From NCBI GenBank assembly GCA_964429805.1, contig CAYSDH010000004.1, positions 1 through 64,000 of the forward strand: DNA of 64,000 nucleotides. The letters are read 5' to 3'. The notes below the pieces were generated by a model. The model did not search any database and was not told the origin of the DNA. It was given only the letters and a program-made list of their open reading frames with translations. Positions within the stretch are counted from its first letter, which is position 1, and every line of letters begins with the position of its first letter. The stretch comes from CAYSDH01 sp964429805. GTDB lineage: Bacteria; Bacteroidota; Bacteroidia; Flavobacteriales_D; JABDKJ01. Made by a program: the position numbers and the translations under genes. Shown one piece after another: positions 27,191-40,600 of the stretch.

Positions 27191-30100
27191 TTTATACCAT
27201 CACCATCTGTGTCAGTTCCATTATCAGTAACTCCGTCTCCATCACGATCAACATCAGCATCATCAATGATACCGTCACCGTCAGTATCTTGATTTGAGTT
27301 ATCATAATCCATGACATCCTCTAGACCGTCCATGTCTGCATCAGTTGGGTCAAGGAAGTCGTCATCTACTCCGTTGAAATCGCTGTCAGGCCCGAGTGTT
27401 ATATCAGCATCAGTGAGGTCATTGATACCATCGTTATCTGCGTCAAATCCATTGTCTTTTAGTCCATCACCGTTTACATCTACATCATAACCGTCATGTA
27501 TGCCATCACCGTCTGTGTCTATGTTAATGTCATCATCATCTAGATCATTTGGCAAGTAGTCATTGTCTGCATCCGCGAGGTCATCAACTGGATCGTTTTC
27601 GTCATCTACACCATCGTTATCGTCATCAGTTCCTCCAGTTTCATCCACGTCATTGGCATCGTTGATTCCGTCACCGTCTGAGTCAATTCCATTATCCCAG
27701 ACACCATCACCGTCACGGTCTACATCTGCATCATCCAGTATGCCGTCACCGTCTACGTCATGATTGCCGTTGTCATAATCCATAACATTTTCTAGGCCAT
27801 CGCCATCAGAATCTGTCGGCACGAGCACGAGGTCATCTATGCCGTTACTATCTACATCTGCTCCACCGGTTTGATCCACATCGCTGAGGTCATTGATGCC
27901 GTCACCGTCTGTGTCAATGCCATTGTCGAGCATACCGTCTCCGTCCACATCTGCATCATCACCATCGTGAATACCATCACCATCTGTGTCAATGTTAATG
28001 TCGTTGTCATCAAGATCATCTGGCAAACCGTCATTGTCTACATCAGCGAGGTCATCGACTGGATCGTTTTCGTCATCTACCCCGTCTTCATCGTCATCAG
28101 CCCCACCTGTGTCATCGACATCATTGGCATCGTTGATTCCGTCTCCATCACTGTCTATTCCGTTATCCCAGACACCATCGTCATCACGGTCAACGTCCGC
28201 ATCATCTAGTATGCCGTCACCATCCATGTCGTGGTTTACATCATTGTAATCCATGTTGTCTTCAAGTCCGTCTCCATCAGAGTCGATTGGCAATAGGATA
28301 GAATCATCGATACCGTTTGCGTCTGTATCGACTCCACCTGTGTTATTCACATCACTAGCATCATTAATGCCATTTCCATCAGAATCAGTGTCATTATCAA
28401 GTACTCCGTCTCCATCGACATCGACATCATAACCATCATGTATACCGTCACCATCAGTGTCAATATTTATGTCATCAGGATCTAGGGCATCTGTGAGGCC
28501 ATCGTTATCCGCATCCTCATCATTGTCAATGATGTTGGAAGTGGCTGTATCGGTAGTTCCGACCACACCAATGCTCGGAGCAGAAATAGTTGCAATCAAA
28601 GTCTCTGTCGGCTCAATGTCAAAATCATCAATGATTGGCACCGAAACGAATGAGTCAGCTTCTCCATCTTCAATAGAGAATGTTCCCACCGGAGTGAAGT
28701 CAGATCCTGATGTAGCAGTACCGCTGTATGTAACCACACCTGTAATGGCCGTTCCGAGTCCATTAGACAGTCCCCCTTCGAGGCTGACTTGATATACTGC
28801 AGTTCCGTCAGACTCTAACACATCTGTTGCTGGTATGACAATAGCATAAGTGATGTTGTTAGATGTACTCTCATCATCAGTGATTTCCATTAAATCCGTG
28901 CTTACACCAATACCACCTACGCTTGGTGATGAAATGGTAATGCTTACTGTCTCCGTATTCTCAATGATTAGGTCATCAACTACTTCCAGAGCAAGGACTA
29001 CTTCAGAAGCACCGTCAGGTATGGCGTATGAAGCCACTGGGGTAAAGTCTGATCCAGAGAGTGCATCTCCAGCATACGATATAATACCCGTGATGGCAGA
29101 GCCCGTAGTATTGACTACACCGCCATCAAGTTCAACCTTGAACTCTCCATAAGTTGGTGTTACTAATTCTGCACCATTGCCCGTCACGATTATCGAAGAA
29201 CTTAAGTTTGAAGACTCATCATCTAGGATGAGCACCTGAGCAGAGTTTGATGCACTTACTGCTCCTGTTGAAGGGTCAGAAATAGTAGCAATCAGAGACT
29301 CATTAATTTCTACTTGAGCATCATCGATAATACTGACAGAAACGTCCGCTGAATTCTGACCGTTAGGAATAGATACCGAAGTCACGTCCACATAGTCAAC
29401 AGCGTTGGTCGCTTGTCCAGTTAAGACCACTGTGGCCGTGATTGGCATACCTGTTTCATTGACAACACCGCCATCAAGAGATACCGTGAAGGTAGCATCA
29501 ACCGGTGACACCTGATCCTCTGCACCATCAACTCCGCTAGCGATTGACATGGTCAGCCCGTCAGCATCATTGTCTATAATATTTGCCGTTGAGCTTGCCG
29601 TATTTACGCTTCCAATACTTGGTGAAGAGATAGTAGCAATTACCGATTCTGTGGTCTCAAGAACTGAATCATCAATTACTTGTACAGTAATAATTGACTG
29701 ATTAGAACCATCAGGAATTATAATTGATGTCAGGTCTTCGTAATCGGTCGCATCCGCTGTTCCACTCAAGTCTAATGAAGCAATAAGGTTTTCGCCAGAA
29801 TAGTTAAACGCACCACCGTCTAAGGAAACGATATAGGTAATGTCCTCTCCACCTTCTTCTCCGTCTGTTGGCGAACCAATGGACATGGATAATGCAGCCG
29901 CGTCATTATCAATAATATTTGCTGTGCTCGCATTTGTCGAACTAACAGCACCTACACTTGGGTTGGAGATTGTCGCTATGACTGTCTCAGTCGCTTCCAA
30001 GTCAATGTCGTCTATAACAGGCACGGTGATGACTCCACTACCCACTTCATCTGGAATAGTAAACGTGATTACATTGCCGTAATCATTGGCATCTGCAGTT

Positions 30101-33100
30101 CCGGTCAAGGCGACAGTACCTGTGATGGGGGCACCAGTTTCATTTACTAATCCGTTGTCAAGAGATACGGTGTATGACACATCAGAGGCTCCCTCCTGTC
30201 CGTCAATTGGCGCACCAATTGACATGGTCAAGTCAGTTGCATCGTTATCAATTATAGTTCCTATGGCTAGACTATTGGCACTTACTACTCCAACTGTTGG
30301 GTCAGAAATAGTTACGATTACAGTCTCAAGAGACTCTAATATGTTATCATCAATTATTGCAACTTGAACAATGCCTGAATTTGCACCGTTAGGAATAACA
30401 AATGTTGATGAAGCAAAGTAATCTACCGAACCAGCAGAGCCAGTATAGGTCAATGCTCCAGAAACAGGACTACCCAGTGAGTTAATCAGATCATTGTCAA
30501 AGGCTACTTCAAACTCAATGTCAGCTCCGCCCTCTTGGCCATTGATAACAGTTGAAATTGATATTGTCGTGTTTGGACTAGTTGCTTCGTCATCTGTGAT
30601 TTCTGCACTTGCAGAAGCCGTTCCGATGCCACCTGCACTCGGAGAAATGATAGTCGCCACAATCGTCTCAACCTGCTCGATTTCTATGTCATCAATAACA
30701 GAAAGAGAAACAGTTGTTAGACCTTCACCATTGGCAATGGAGTATGATATTTGTTCTACAAAATCAACTCCACCTGTGGCCGAACCGGAGTAGGCGAGTG
30801 AGCCAGTAATTGCGGAACCAGTTGTGTTAGTGGCGCCACCATCGAGAGAAACAGTAAACTCAACATCTGTCGGATTAAGTGATTCTGCTCCGTCTTGTGC
30901 GAAGAAGATTGACGTGGTTAACGTGCCGCTTTCATCATCAAGAATAAGTACCTGAGCACTGTTATTGCTGCTCACCAATCCAGCACTTGGACTGGAAATG
31001 GTTGCAACAATCGTCTCGTTGACTTCCACATCAGAATCATCTATTACAGGAACTAAAATTGTTCCTGAATCTGCCCCGTCTGGGATTAAGAAGGTCGTGA
31101 CGTTTGTATAATCCACGCCATTGTTAGCTGTACCAGAAAGCATTACTGTGCCAGTGATAGGCGCACCTGTCTGATTTAGAACACCTGAATCAAGTGACAC
31201 TGTGAAGCTCGCAGGAGAAGGACTTGGATTTTCCACTCCGTCTTGGGCTCCAACTATTGACATTGTCAATCCATCCGCTTCGTTATCTATAATAGATGCC
31301 GTGGATGAATTGTTGCTACTCACTGTACCTACTGAAGGAGAGGAAATAGTAGCAATCAAAGTCTCGGTTATTTCCAAGATGTTGTCATCAGTCACTGAAA
31401 TTGTGAATGTCACTGAACTTACTCCATCAGGAATGGCGAAAGCAGTTACACCAGTATAATCTGAGGCATCGGAAGTTCCAGATAAGGAAATGGCACCTGT
31501 GATATCAGCGCCCGTTTCGTTGACAAAACCGCCATCAATGCTCACAGTAAATTGAACATCCGTGACTCCCTCTTCTCCATCGACAGGCGAACTAATTGAG
31601 ATTGTCACATTAGAATCGTTGTCAATAATATTGGCCGTTGAACTGTTTGAGGAACTGACAGTTCCCAAAGAAGGAGAAGAAATTGTCGCAACAACAGATT
31701 CATTATTTTCAATCGCCACATCATCTATCACCGGAACAATCACCACAGAGGAGTTTGCTCCATCAGGTATAGAGAAGGTGGTGATGTCAGTGTAGTCGCT
31801 TCCGGCCGTTGCCAAGCCTGATAAAGCGACTACACCTGAAATAGAAGAGCCAGTGGCATTAACAGTTCCACCAACGAGGCTGACGATGAAACTGACATCG
31901 GCTCCTCCTTCCTCACCATCGAACGGAGAACCGATCGACACCATTAAGTTTGAAATGTCATTATCAATAATATTTGCAGTTGCAGAATTATTTGGACCTA
32001 CAGCGCCAATAGAAGGAGCTGAAATTGTCGCAATAACTGTTTCTGTGTTCTCTGCGAGAAGGTCATCTATGACTTCTACTACAACGAGCGCTTCAGAAGT
32101 CCCATCAGGAATGGAGAATGACGTCACGTTTGTATAGTCGTCTCCATCTGTAGTTCCAGTTAAGACGACTGAACCTTGTATAGGTATACCCGTTCCGTTT
32201 GTCAATCCACCATCAATAGCGACAGTGAACATGACATCAGATACTCCTTCTTCACCATCAATCGGAGAACCGATAGAAAGCGTAAAGTCAGCACTATCAT
32301 CGTCTAATATGTCAGCAGAAGAGTTATCAGAAGTGCTGACAGCACCTACACTCGGAGAAGAAATAGTAGCGATGACTGATTCCGTATTCTCAATCAAGTT
32401 ATCGTCAATGACGGGGATAGTAATAGTCGTAGAACTTGCTCCATCAGGAATAGAGAATGTGGTGATGTCGGTGTAGTCACTCCCGGTCACCGCAGTGCCA
32501 GTAAGAGTAACTACACCCGTTATAGCGGATCCGCTGCCATTGGTAGCTCCATTGTCAAGACTGACAATGAAACTGACATCGGAAACGCCTTCTTCACCTT
32601 CAATCGGAGAACCGATTGAAACCGTCAAAACCGAGGAGTCATTGTCGGTGATATTAGCTGTGGAATTATCTGAAGTACTTATCGTGCCCAGCGATGGAGC
32701 TGAAATAGTAGCTATAATAGTTTCTGTGATTTCGACCACTGAGTCGTCAATTATAATAACTGTTATTGTAGCAGAGTTTGCTCCCTCTGGAATAGTAAAT
32801 GAGCTTGGCGCTGAGTAATCCGAATCAGCAGTTGCTGAACCAGTAAACGTAACGGTACCAGTGATCGAAGAACCAGTTTCGTTGGTTCCACCTCCATCAA
32901 TACCGACCGTATATGTCACTTCTGCCCCACCTTCAGCTCCATCAGTTGGAGTACCAATTGAGATAGTTGCTGTATTACTATCATTATCATTAATGAGAGC
33001 GGTCGCACTATTTGTTCCAATTGCACCCACACTTGGATTTGAAATAGTTGCAATTATAGTCTCCTGTATTTCTAGTTCAATGTCGTCTGTAACAGCAAAT

Positions 33101-34277
33101 GTTATAATTGCCGAGCTGGCTCCATCAGAAATCGAGAAGCTGGTTACTGCTGTATAATCTGATCCAGAAGTTGCGGTTCCAGCTAGGGCTATTGTACCCG
33201 TTATTGCTGATCCAGTGTTGTTTGTCAGACCATCATCAAGGGCGATGGTATAACTGACATCGTCTATGCCTTCAGTAGCATCAACAGGAGAGCCGATAGA
33301 AATAGTCATTCCACATGAATTAGACGCCACAGACGGATCGCAAGGGTCAGTCTCATCTGAACCATCATTGATTTCATTGTCATCAGTGATTCCATCTAAA
33401 TCTGTGTCAATAGTTCCCTCGTATGGGTCTGTACCATTGATGACTTCAGAACTATTGTCCACTCCGTCCGCATCACAGTCAGCTGCTGCCCAGATTGCGC
33501 TGCCTGAGTCGTAGTCCGCATAGCCTGCTGCTTGCGCTGGATCGCATGGGTCATTTTCATCGGTGTTGCTGTTGATCTCATTGTCATCGGTAAGACCGTC
33601 TCCGTCTGTGTCGGTTCCGCCAGAATATGGGTCGGTGCCGTTGGTAGACTCTTCTCCGTTGGTCACTCCGTCCATGTCACAATCTGCGGCTGACCATATG
33701 GAATTGCTCGAATCGAAGCCTACGTATCCTGCTGCTTGCGCTGGATCACATGGGTCGTTTTCATCGGTGCTGTCGTTGATCTCATTGTCGTCTGTGACAC
33801 CATCTCCATCTGTGTCGGTGGTGCCTTCGTATGGATCAGTTCCGTTTACCAGTTCTGACTCGTTGTCTACTCCGTCCATGTCACAATCGGCTGCGGCCCA
33901 AATGGCATTACCAGAATCATAACCAGCGTAACCTGCTGCTTGCACTGGATCACATGGGTCGTTTTCATCTGTACCGTCACTAATCTCGTTGTCGTCTGTG
34001 ATGCCGTCACCGTCCGTATCAGTGCCGCCAGAATATGGATCGGTCATGTTGGTGACTTCTTCTCCGTTGGTCACTCCGTCCATATCACAATCGGCTGCTG
34101 CCCAGATGGCGTTGCTCGAATCGTAGCCCGCGTATCCCGCTGCTTGAGTTGGATTACATGAATCGTTTTCATCGGTGCTATCACTGATCTCGTTGTCGTC
34201 TGTGATACCGTCACCGTCCGTGTCAGTGCCGCCAGAATATGGATCGGTCATGTTGGTGACTTCTTCTCCGTTGGTCA
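26324..34277 (-). CDS. Giant secreted protein, segment 3 of 4: type 3 repeats, 14 Calx-beta domains, more type 3 repeats
   Basis: About 2,650 residues open between two N-gaps. In order: five or six 68-residue units with DTDGDGITDDNEI and an AADCDMDGV motif (33320-34277); fourteen Calx-beta domains of about 113 residues (28515-33325), each with SIGSPxDGEEG at the start, a DYT / IPDG turn and the calcium-site ending ATISxPSxG, NIIDND; three 157-residue type 3 units (period 471 bases, 27200-28500); and three 129-residue units. Calx-beta and type 3 repeats both bind calcium, so a stiff extracellular rod is expected. There is no signal peptide or sorting domain, as expected for an internal segment. 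No start codon in it is a credible gene start. Confidence 0.87.
27200..28500 (-). repeat. 471-base (157-aa) thrombospondin type 3 tandem unit, about three copies
   Basis: Equivalent points at 27521 and 27992 are exactly 471 bases apart. The unit reads DGDGIHDGYDVDVDGDG, then DSDGDGLE, DADVDRD, WDNGIDSDGDGINDANDVD, ending DDENDPVDDLAD. It encodes calcium-binding repeats in frame. Confidence 0.8.
28515..33325 (-). repeat. Array of 14 Calx-beta domains
   Basis: Fourteen consecutive copies of about 113 residues were counted by their recurrent start (SIGSPIDGEEG type) and end (NIIDND type). Copies 7, 8, 12 and 13 diverge most (e.g. VENPSPSP in place of EEG). Domain-sized period with no linkers. 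Confidence 0.88.
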
Positions 34278-34590
34278 NNNNNNNNNNNNNNNNNNNNNNN
34301 NNNNNNNNNNNNNNNNNNNNNNNNNNNNNNNNNNNNNNNNNNNNNNNNNNNNNNNNNNNNNNNNNNNNNNNNNNNNNCGCCAGAATATGGATCGGTCATG
34401 TTGGTGACTTCTTCTCCGTTGGTCACTCCGTCTGCATCACAATCAGCTGCTGACCAGATGGAATTACTCGAATCGTATCCTGCGTATCCTGCTGCTTGCG
34501 CAGGGTCACATGGGTCGTTTTCATCGCTTCCGTTATTGACTTCATTTTGATTATCAATGCCATCACCATCTGTATCTACATCCTGCGTCA
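33320..34590 (-). repeat. 204-base (68-aa) tandem repeat with collapsed copies
   Basis: Units carry DENDPCDPAQAAGYAGYDSS, IW.AADCDMDG and NMTDPYSGGTDTDGDG. Neighbouring units are nearly identical at DNA level, and the 100-N gap at 34278 sits inside them. Two conserved cysteines per unit suggest one disulphide each. Confidence 0.85.
34278..34377. other. Assembly gap (100 N) flanked by a 48-base exact direct repeat
   Basis: Bases 34230-34277 and 34378-34425 are identical over 48 positions. The assembler stopped in the 204-base tandem repeat; joining the two flanks at this overlap restores one reading frame (both read NMTDPYSG). The number of missing units cannot be known from this sequence. 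Confidence 0.92.
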
Positions 34591-37500
34591 TTGTAATCAC
34601 TACTATAGCAGTATCGCAGAGCACAGGGCTCCCATTGTCACAGACTTGGTAAGTAAGTGTATCCGTTCCGACAAAGTTGAGCGGTGGAGTGTAGCTTATG
34701 CTATCACCATTGATTACTGTCGGACTTACTCCTTGAGTCGATGTCCCAATGATTGTGGTGATTAGAAGGTCACCTTCAGCATCTGTGTCATTATCCTGGA
34801 CATCGATCGTTACAGTTAAGTCCTCTATTGTTGTCACTGCATCATCGACTGCGATGGGAGCATCATTGGTCGGGGTAATATCGATCACCACCGTTGCTGT
34901 ATCACAAATTGGTGTAGTGGATCCATCGCAGATGAGCACCATCATGGTATCGATTGCTGTGCCAAAGGTGTCGCTGGATGCGATATAGCTCCAACATACC
35001 AAGCTGTCCAAACTGGCCATGCCGTAGTTTGGTGTTGCAAGGATTAAGGAACTATTGGCTACTCCATTTAAGGTGTCGGCAGGGAGACAAAGCTGTACCG
35101 TATCTCCTTCTGCAACAGAAACAGTGAACACTGTCGTTCCTCCTGCATTTTCTGGGTCCGGGTCGACTCCATTCGCGAGGCCATCGTCATCGCAGTCGGC
35201 CAAGGCTTGCATTGGGTCGCAACAGTTGTTCTGCAGCGAATCCTGAGCGAATCCTATTGTTTGACCGTTCGGGCTGACGAGATTTGGAATACCGTTGGCA
35301 TCCACTCCACCAACAAGGGTGTCGTTCAGGATCTGACCAGCTGCTGAGGTGAAACCTCCTGCGGCATCGGCTGCATCAGGACATCCATCGTTATCGGAGT
35401 CGAGGTCTTGTGAGTCTATAAGTCCATCTGAATCGGTATCACAAACAGAAGTGGCGATCGAAGCCTGAGAGAAATCGAAGATCATTCGCTCATTGGAATA
35501 GTTCGACCCACTGTTCATTTGGTTCGAGGTAGCAACAAGAGTAACGGACTCAATGCTATCAGGCAGTTGTATGTAAAAGTCGAATCCATTGAGCGGATTA
35601 TTCCCATCACCTGATGAATTTGTTGACTCATACAATGCGCCATCATTATCTAATACGAACTCATAGCCATTGTTGACTAAGCCATCGCCAAATAGTGGGG
35701 TGGCTGTTGTCGAACTCGGATCATATATGTTGAATGCCGTGGCATCCTGAGCATTGTTGTCTACAGCAATTCCTTGAGCTCCTGCCGCACCACCTGTCCA
35801 TGTCACTTCCCAGATGAAGGCATCTGCATTCTGTGTACTAGAATTTGGCGGCACGATGCGCACACCTGAAAGTGCCTCGGTGAAGGTGTGTGTCACCGAG
35901 ATGAACTCTCCTGGATTGGTGCCACTGGCACTCCATGTCTGTAACAAGCCTGTGGTGCCGCTCATCGCCCAAGTCGGATTTTTGTAACCAGAATTGGTCA
36001 CGGTATTGTCCGAAGAGTCTCCATTGACATCAGTAAATGTGACGTCAGGTGCTGCCCCCGATAGGGTCAGCCCGACCGGACATTCTACTAAATCCAAGAT
36101 ACCATCATTATCATCATCGAGGTCGAAATAGTCGGCTACACCGTCCATGTCAAAATCATCGCATAGATTGGTCAGTGAGTCCAACGCCAAACCGATTCCT
36201 TGACCCGCAGGGCTCAAAAGATTCGGAATACCATCATTATCTACACCTCCCATAATCGTGTCGTTCTGCACTTGAGTGAGCAAGACTCCGCCATTTCCTT
36301 CTAAGACATCTGGACATCCATCATCATCGGAATCGAGATCGAGATGATCAGGCGTTCCATCCCCATCTGAATCTATTGTGCTCGCAGTCACTGTTGGAGT
36401 GACGAAACTCACGTCTCCGTCATAGTCATGGGAGAATATTCTAAAGGCCCCAATATGAGATGTGTAATCGACTTCAAATCGCTGCACTCCCTGCCATGAG
36501 AATTGCACCAAAGAAGTCGGACCCCCTGTCTCATCCATGGTCCCGGTAGCGGCTATTGCCTCGCCCGTATCGGTAAGGATCAGATTGGTCGGATCGTTGG
36601 TGCCATAACCTGTGAGTCCTTCAAGACAAGCCGAGACAGTTTCTATTGTGTTCCCAACACCTCCGGATCCATCAATATCAGAAATCATCACAGTAGGATC
36701 AAAAGTGACAGGGTTGGTCGTCCCCGAGAAGAACACCTCCCATCTCACCCTGATAGTACCTTGATCGTACATTTCAATTTCTGGATTGTCTCCAAAGGTG
36801 TAGAATCCGGCAGAGTAACCAGGCGGTGCCTCGACTATGGTCGCCTTCAGGTCTATTATTTGACCATCTACTGTTCCAGCATTTGACCAGAGTCCGGTCG
36901 AACCTTGACCATATCCTCCGTTAGAGCCATTGGTGTATGGCCAGCTGTTATTATCTCCTTCAGGGCCGAATGACTTAAACGGCTGGGCGCTGACCGACAC
37001 GATCAGAGAATCCGAACTCTCATTTACCGATAGGCCGGATTGGTAGCCCTCATCCGTATCGAGTATTCCATCATTGTCATCATCTAAGTCATATTCGTCT
37101 ACCACTCCATCGTAGTCCGTGTCACGCCCAAGAGAAGCTAGTCCAACGGGGTCCGATATCACACCGGTTAGCGCACTATTATCACCTGACTGGCCATCAG
37201 TCACTTGATATGCCGTAGTGTAGACGTCATTCCCATCTATCGCGACAACACTTGACGTATGAACCCAGTCATAAAAGGACTCATCACCAGCGCCTGGTGT
37301 AGACGGTCCGTACTTTCGCAATCCGTCAAGACCCGAAGAGGTGCCGTGCCAGAAGACTAAGACATCGGCCGTTTGACCACTTGCGTTGCATGTAAGATTG
37401 AAATCGACCAGACCGAATGGGTAATTGTATACCGTATCGAGTGGCAATAGCTCGGGTTCAATCACAGAGGTCATGTTCTTGATCGAATCACACAAGATGG

Positions 37501-37612
37501 TCGACTCTACAGTAATGAAACTGCTGTTTGTCGCTGATGGCACAGAAGCCACATCGGCCTGCTGCCAGTCAGGAATGCCGTCTCCATTTCCATCACCATT
37601 ATTCGGTGCGGT
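34378..37612 (-). CDS. Giant secreted protein, segment 2 of 4: type 3 repeats, beta-sandwich inserts and cadherin-like domain
   Basis: About 1,078 residues lie between two N-gaps. It starts TAPNNGDGNGDGIPDWQQADV, matching a DANDDGTADSQQSNV stretch in segment 1. The middle alternates calcium repeats (DLDDDNDGILD, DSDDDGCPD) with two beta-sandwich inserts. At about 34570-35110 are one or two cadherin/Ig-like tandem domains (NDAPIAVDDAVTTIEDLTV, ISYTPPLNFVGTDTLTY). It ends in the first 68-residue unit next to the gap. An ATG at 37762 on the far side of the N-run belongs to a wrong frame and is not the start. Confidence 0.86.
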
Positions 37613-37622
37613 NNNNNNNNNN
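37613..37622. other. Assembly gap (10 N) between segments 1 and 2 of the giant gene
   Basis: Segment 1 ends ADIDEQT and segment 2 begins TAPNNGDG. Overlapping the two contigs by the shared ACC codon would give a natural ADIDEQTAPNNGDG sequence in one frame, so there may be no missing sequence at all. Confidence 0.85.
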
Positions 37623-40600
37623 GGTCTGCTCATCGATATCTGCTGCGCCATCTCCGTCCGTATCCAAGTTGAGATCGGTTGCAAAGCTGAAATAGTCGCC
37701 ATCATTGAGATCGACACCAGCGGAGTCCGTTGGTATCTCCCAATTCGAACCGTTAAGGGCAAGTGGTATTTGTATGGTCAGAGAATCAGTAAAGTCCCCA
37801 CTGGAGGATACCAGAAGGAATAAGGTGTCAGTAGCCAAAGGTAGCCTACCAGATGAAGTGGACATATCATCAGGAATCGAGAAGAACACCTCACCTACGG
37901 TACCTTCTTCCTGTGCTTGCCATATTCTTTCTAACATGAAACGACCACTAGGAGCCCCCGTCAAGGTATACGCAATGTCTTCTCCATTACTGGCCCAAGT
38001 TAAGAAAGATAAGTCGACCGCATGGTCACTTCTATTCGTAGTATCGGTGTTGGCCGAAATGAAGTCGTTGTCCAAGGCGATGGCTACAAGTGCCGAGTCA
38101 TTGACCGACTTGGACACACGTTGGTGCAGACAGGTCTGGCTGTCCATACCGATACCTGCAATGTCGTTGATGTAGGCGCCTGCTGTGACGGCATCCCAGA
38201 TCACGGTGCTGTCACTGGCGAGGTAACTGACCTGACCATTGTCAAGTGTGAGCCCGTATTTGAGTGCTAAGTATGATTGAATTTTCTGACGCTCTGGTGC
38301 TGTCAAAAGTGTTGGATATACTACTACTTCTGCTAGGTGACCTTGAAGATTCTCTGTTGTTCCACCGATGGATGCTCCAAGATAGCTATTTGAAGCAGCA
38401 GGGAATGTAGTGGCACCGTTGTCACTTACTATGAGTTCTCCATTTTTTGTAATGCCCTGATATTGGCCTCCTGTAGTCTTATGGTCAAATGAGAAGAGGT
38501 ATGGCGTTCCGTATTCAGAAGCTGTAATAGCACCAGAACCTCCAACACGGTTTGTATTTCCATTGCCATGAGCGTCAGCAAAAGATTGACTTGTATAGTG
38601 AGTTAATCTAGTATACTGATTACCTCCAGAGCTTCCACCAATGGCAGATGCGGCATTTTTCTCTAAGGTGTATACACCGAAGAAACTAGCATCAGAAATG
38701 GTTCCACTGCCATAGGCAGTTCCTGAAGTATTTTGCATTAAATCGTTAACACCATCAAAATAGAGCGCAGGATTATAGTTGATACCCCCATTCGTTGCAT
38801 CGGGACTCTGAGCTCCACTCGCTGTAAAATGATGGTCATTGCCCGACTGGTCATCCCATTGGGTAACCGCTGCTGCTCCTGTCACATCGGCATCGGCTTT
38901 GAGCCAGAGGCTAAGGTCATCGGCCACACCACCTGGTGCGATTGGGTCTCCACAGCCATTGATTGCAGCGTCATTAGCGCTGACATCATTCTGCCCGCCC
39001 GGGGTCACCAGTGGTATACCCACCGAGTCAACTTGAGCCGCAAGGTTGGTCAAGGAACTGTCGGCTACTAGATCAGTGAAGGCAAACCCTCCATCGGCCT
39101 CGATGGCATCGGGGCAGCCGTCTCCGTCTGAGTCGAGGTCGAGGGAGTTGACTATGCCATCTGAATCTGAATCACACGAAAATGCTCCAATGATCTCTGC
39201 AAGAGTCGCATCTTGATCTGGCCCTATGCGGAAGAAATCAAAGCCTGCATTGATCATACCGTTGAAATCTGTTGCCCTGAATTGTATCAAAGCAGTCTGA
39301 TTAAGCGAGAACGAAGTGGGCTCGAAGGTCAATGATCCTCCATAAGCTTCTGAATTGACAAGAACCATGTCATCTTGAAAACCAGAGTGAGAAAAGGATA
39401 AAGAGTAGCCATCATCCCAACCACCTGTTACATCATACTCACCAGGTGGCAACCAGAATGTATACTCCACCCCAAACCGATTCGGAATGTTGCTCGCTGG
39501 CATTCCAGGAAATACTGTTATTACATCTTCGATTACATTGGTAAAGTCGGTGTATCCTTGCAAGAGTTCTTCTTTGTAGCACCATTTGTTTACTGTCAGT
39601 AAGCCAGCACCATTGTTGTTGGGTGTTGGGGCTACTGTGAATTGTCTTCTTCGAATCGTGTTGGGCGCGATGGTAGAACCTATATCCACATTGTCTCCAC
39701 TCGTGCAGGTATTTACCATGGTTGTGTTGGTGGACTCAGCGAGAAGCGGAGCAGTAAATGGAGCGCATTCTAGCGTATCGACTATTCCGTCATTATCATC
39801 ATCCAGATCGAGGGCATCGACCACTCCATCGCCATCAGTATCTGTGCAATAGTCTACTGACGAATCATAGGCTGATAAGTTATTCTGCCCGCCTGGGGTC
39901 ACGAGTGGGATACCCACTGAATCTACTTGGGCAGCCAAGTTGGTCAATGAACTATCGGCTACGAGATCGGTAAAGGCGAACCCGCCATCTGCCTCAATAG
40001 CATCGGGGCAACCGTCTCCGTCTGAGTCGAGGTCGAGGGCATTGACCGTACCATCACTGTCGGTGTCGTCCTGCATCTCGTAAACCGCGAGGACATCGAC
40101 ACCACTATATCCACCTGAACCAGGTTTGGTGAAGATGCGGATGAGGAAGTCGTTGCCATTACCTGTAAATGTCAAGGGCTGACCCGAGATCAGGTCGCTA
40201 CGGAAGATTCCGTAACTATCGTCACCGATGGTTTCATCAGCAGCAACAATGGTATTAGTCTCATCGAAGATGGAGAGATCCAGCACATGATCGCAAGAAC
40301 TGGTGATGTAGGAAATGTCAACTACGTATTGAGCACCTGCAACAGTGCTGAAGGTCTGCTCTACGCCCTCGCCACTTTCATTACAACCACCTGAACCGAA
40401 GTAGAGCACTGAGCCTATATTGGCTATGGCCTCTGTACTGATGTTGACCCAAGGTGTCGCTGAGAAATCAGTTGCGCCATTGACATCTGCGAAAGTGGGG
40501 TCGCCAGTGGCGAGTGCGCGCAATGTTTCCAGACTGTCTGTAAGTCCATCATTATCATCATCGAGGTCGAGGGCATCGGCTACACCATCACCATCGGAAT

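Noticed and set aside
33320..34590. Regular 204-base repeats resembling a repeat array such as CRISPR
   Set aside because: There are no short repeats with unique spacers. The units are in-frame coding repeats with conserved residues.
25067..37762. Frameshifts at 26224, 34278 and 37613 as signs of a pseudogene
   Set aside because: Every frame change coincides with an N-run of arbitrary length, and the frames are open right up to the N on both sides.
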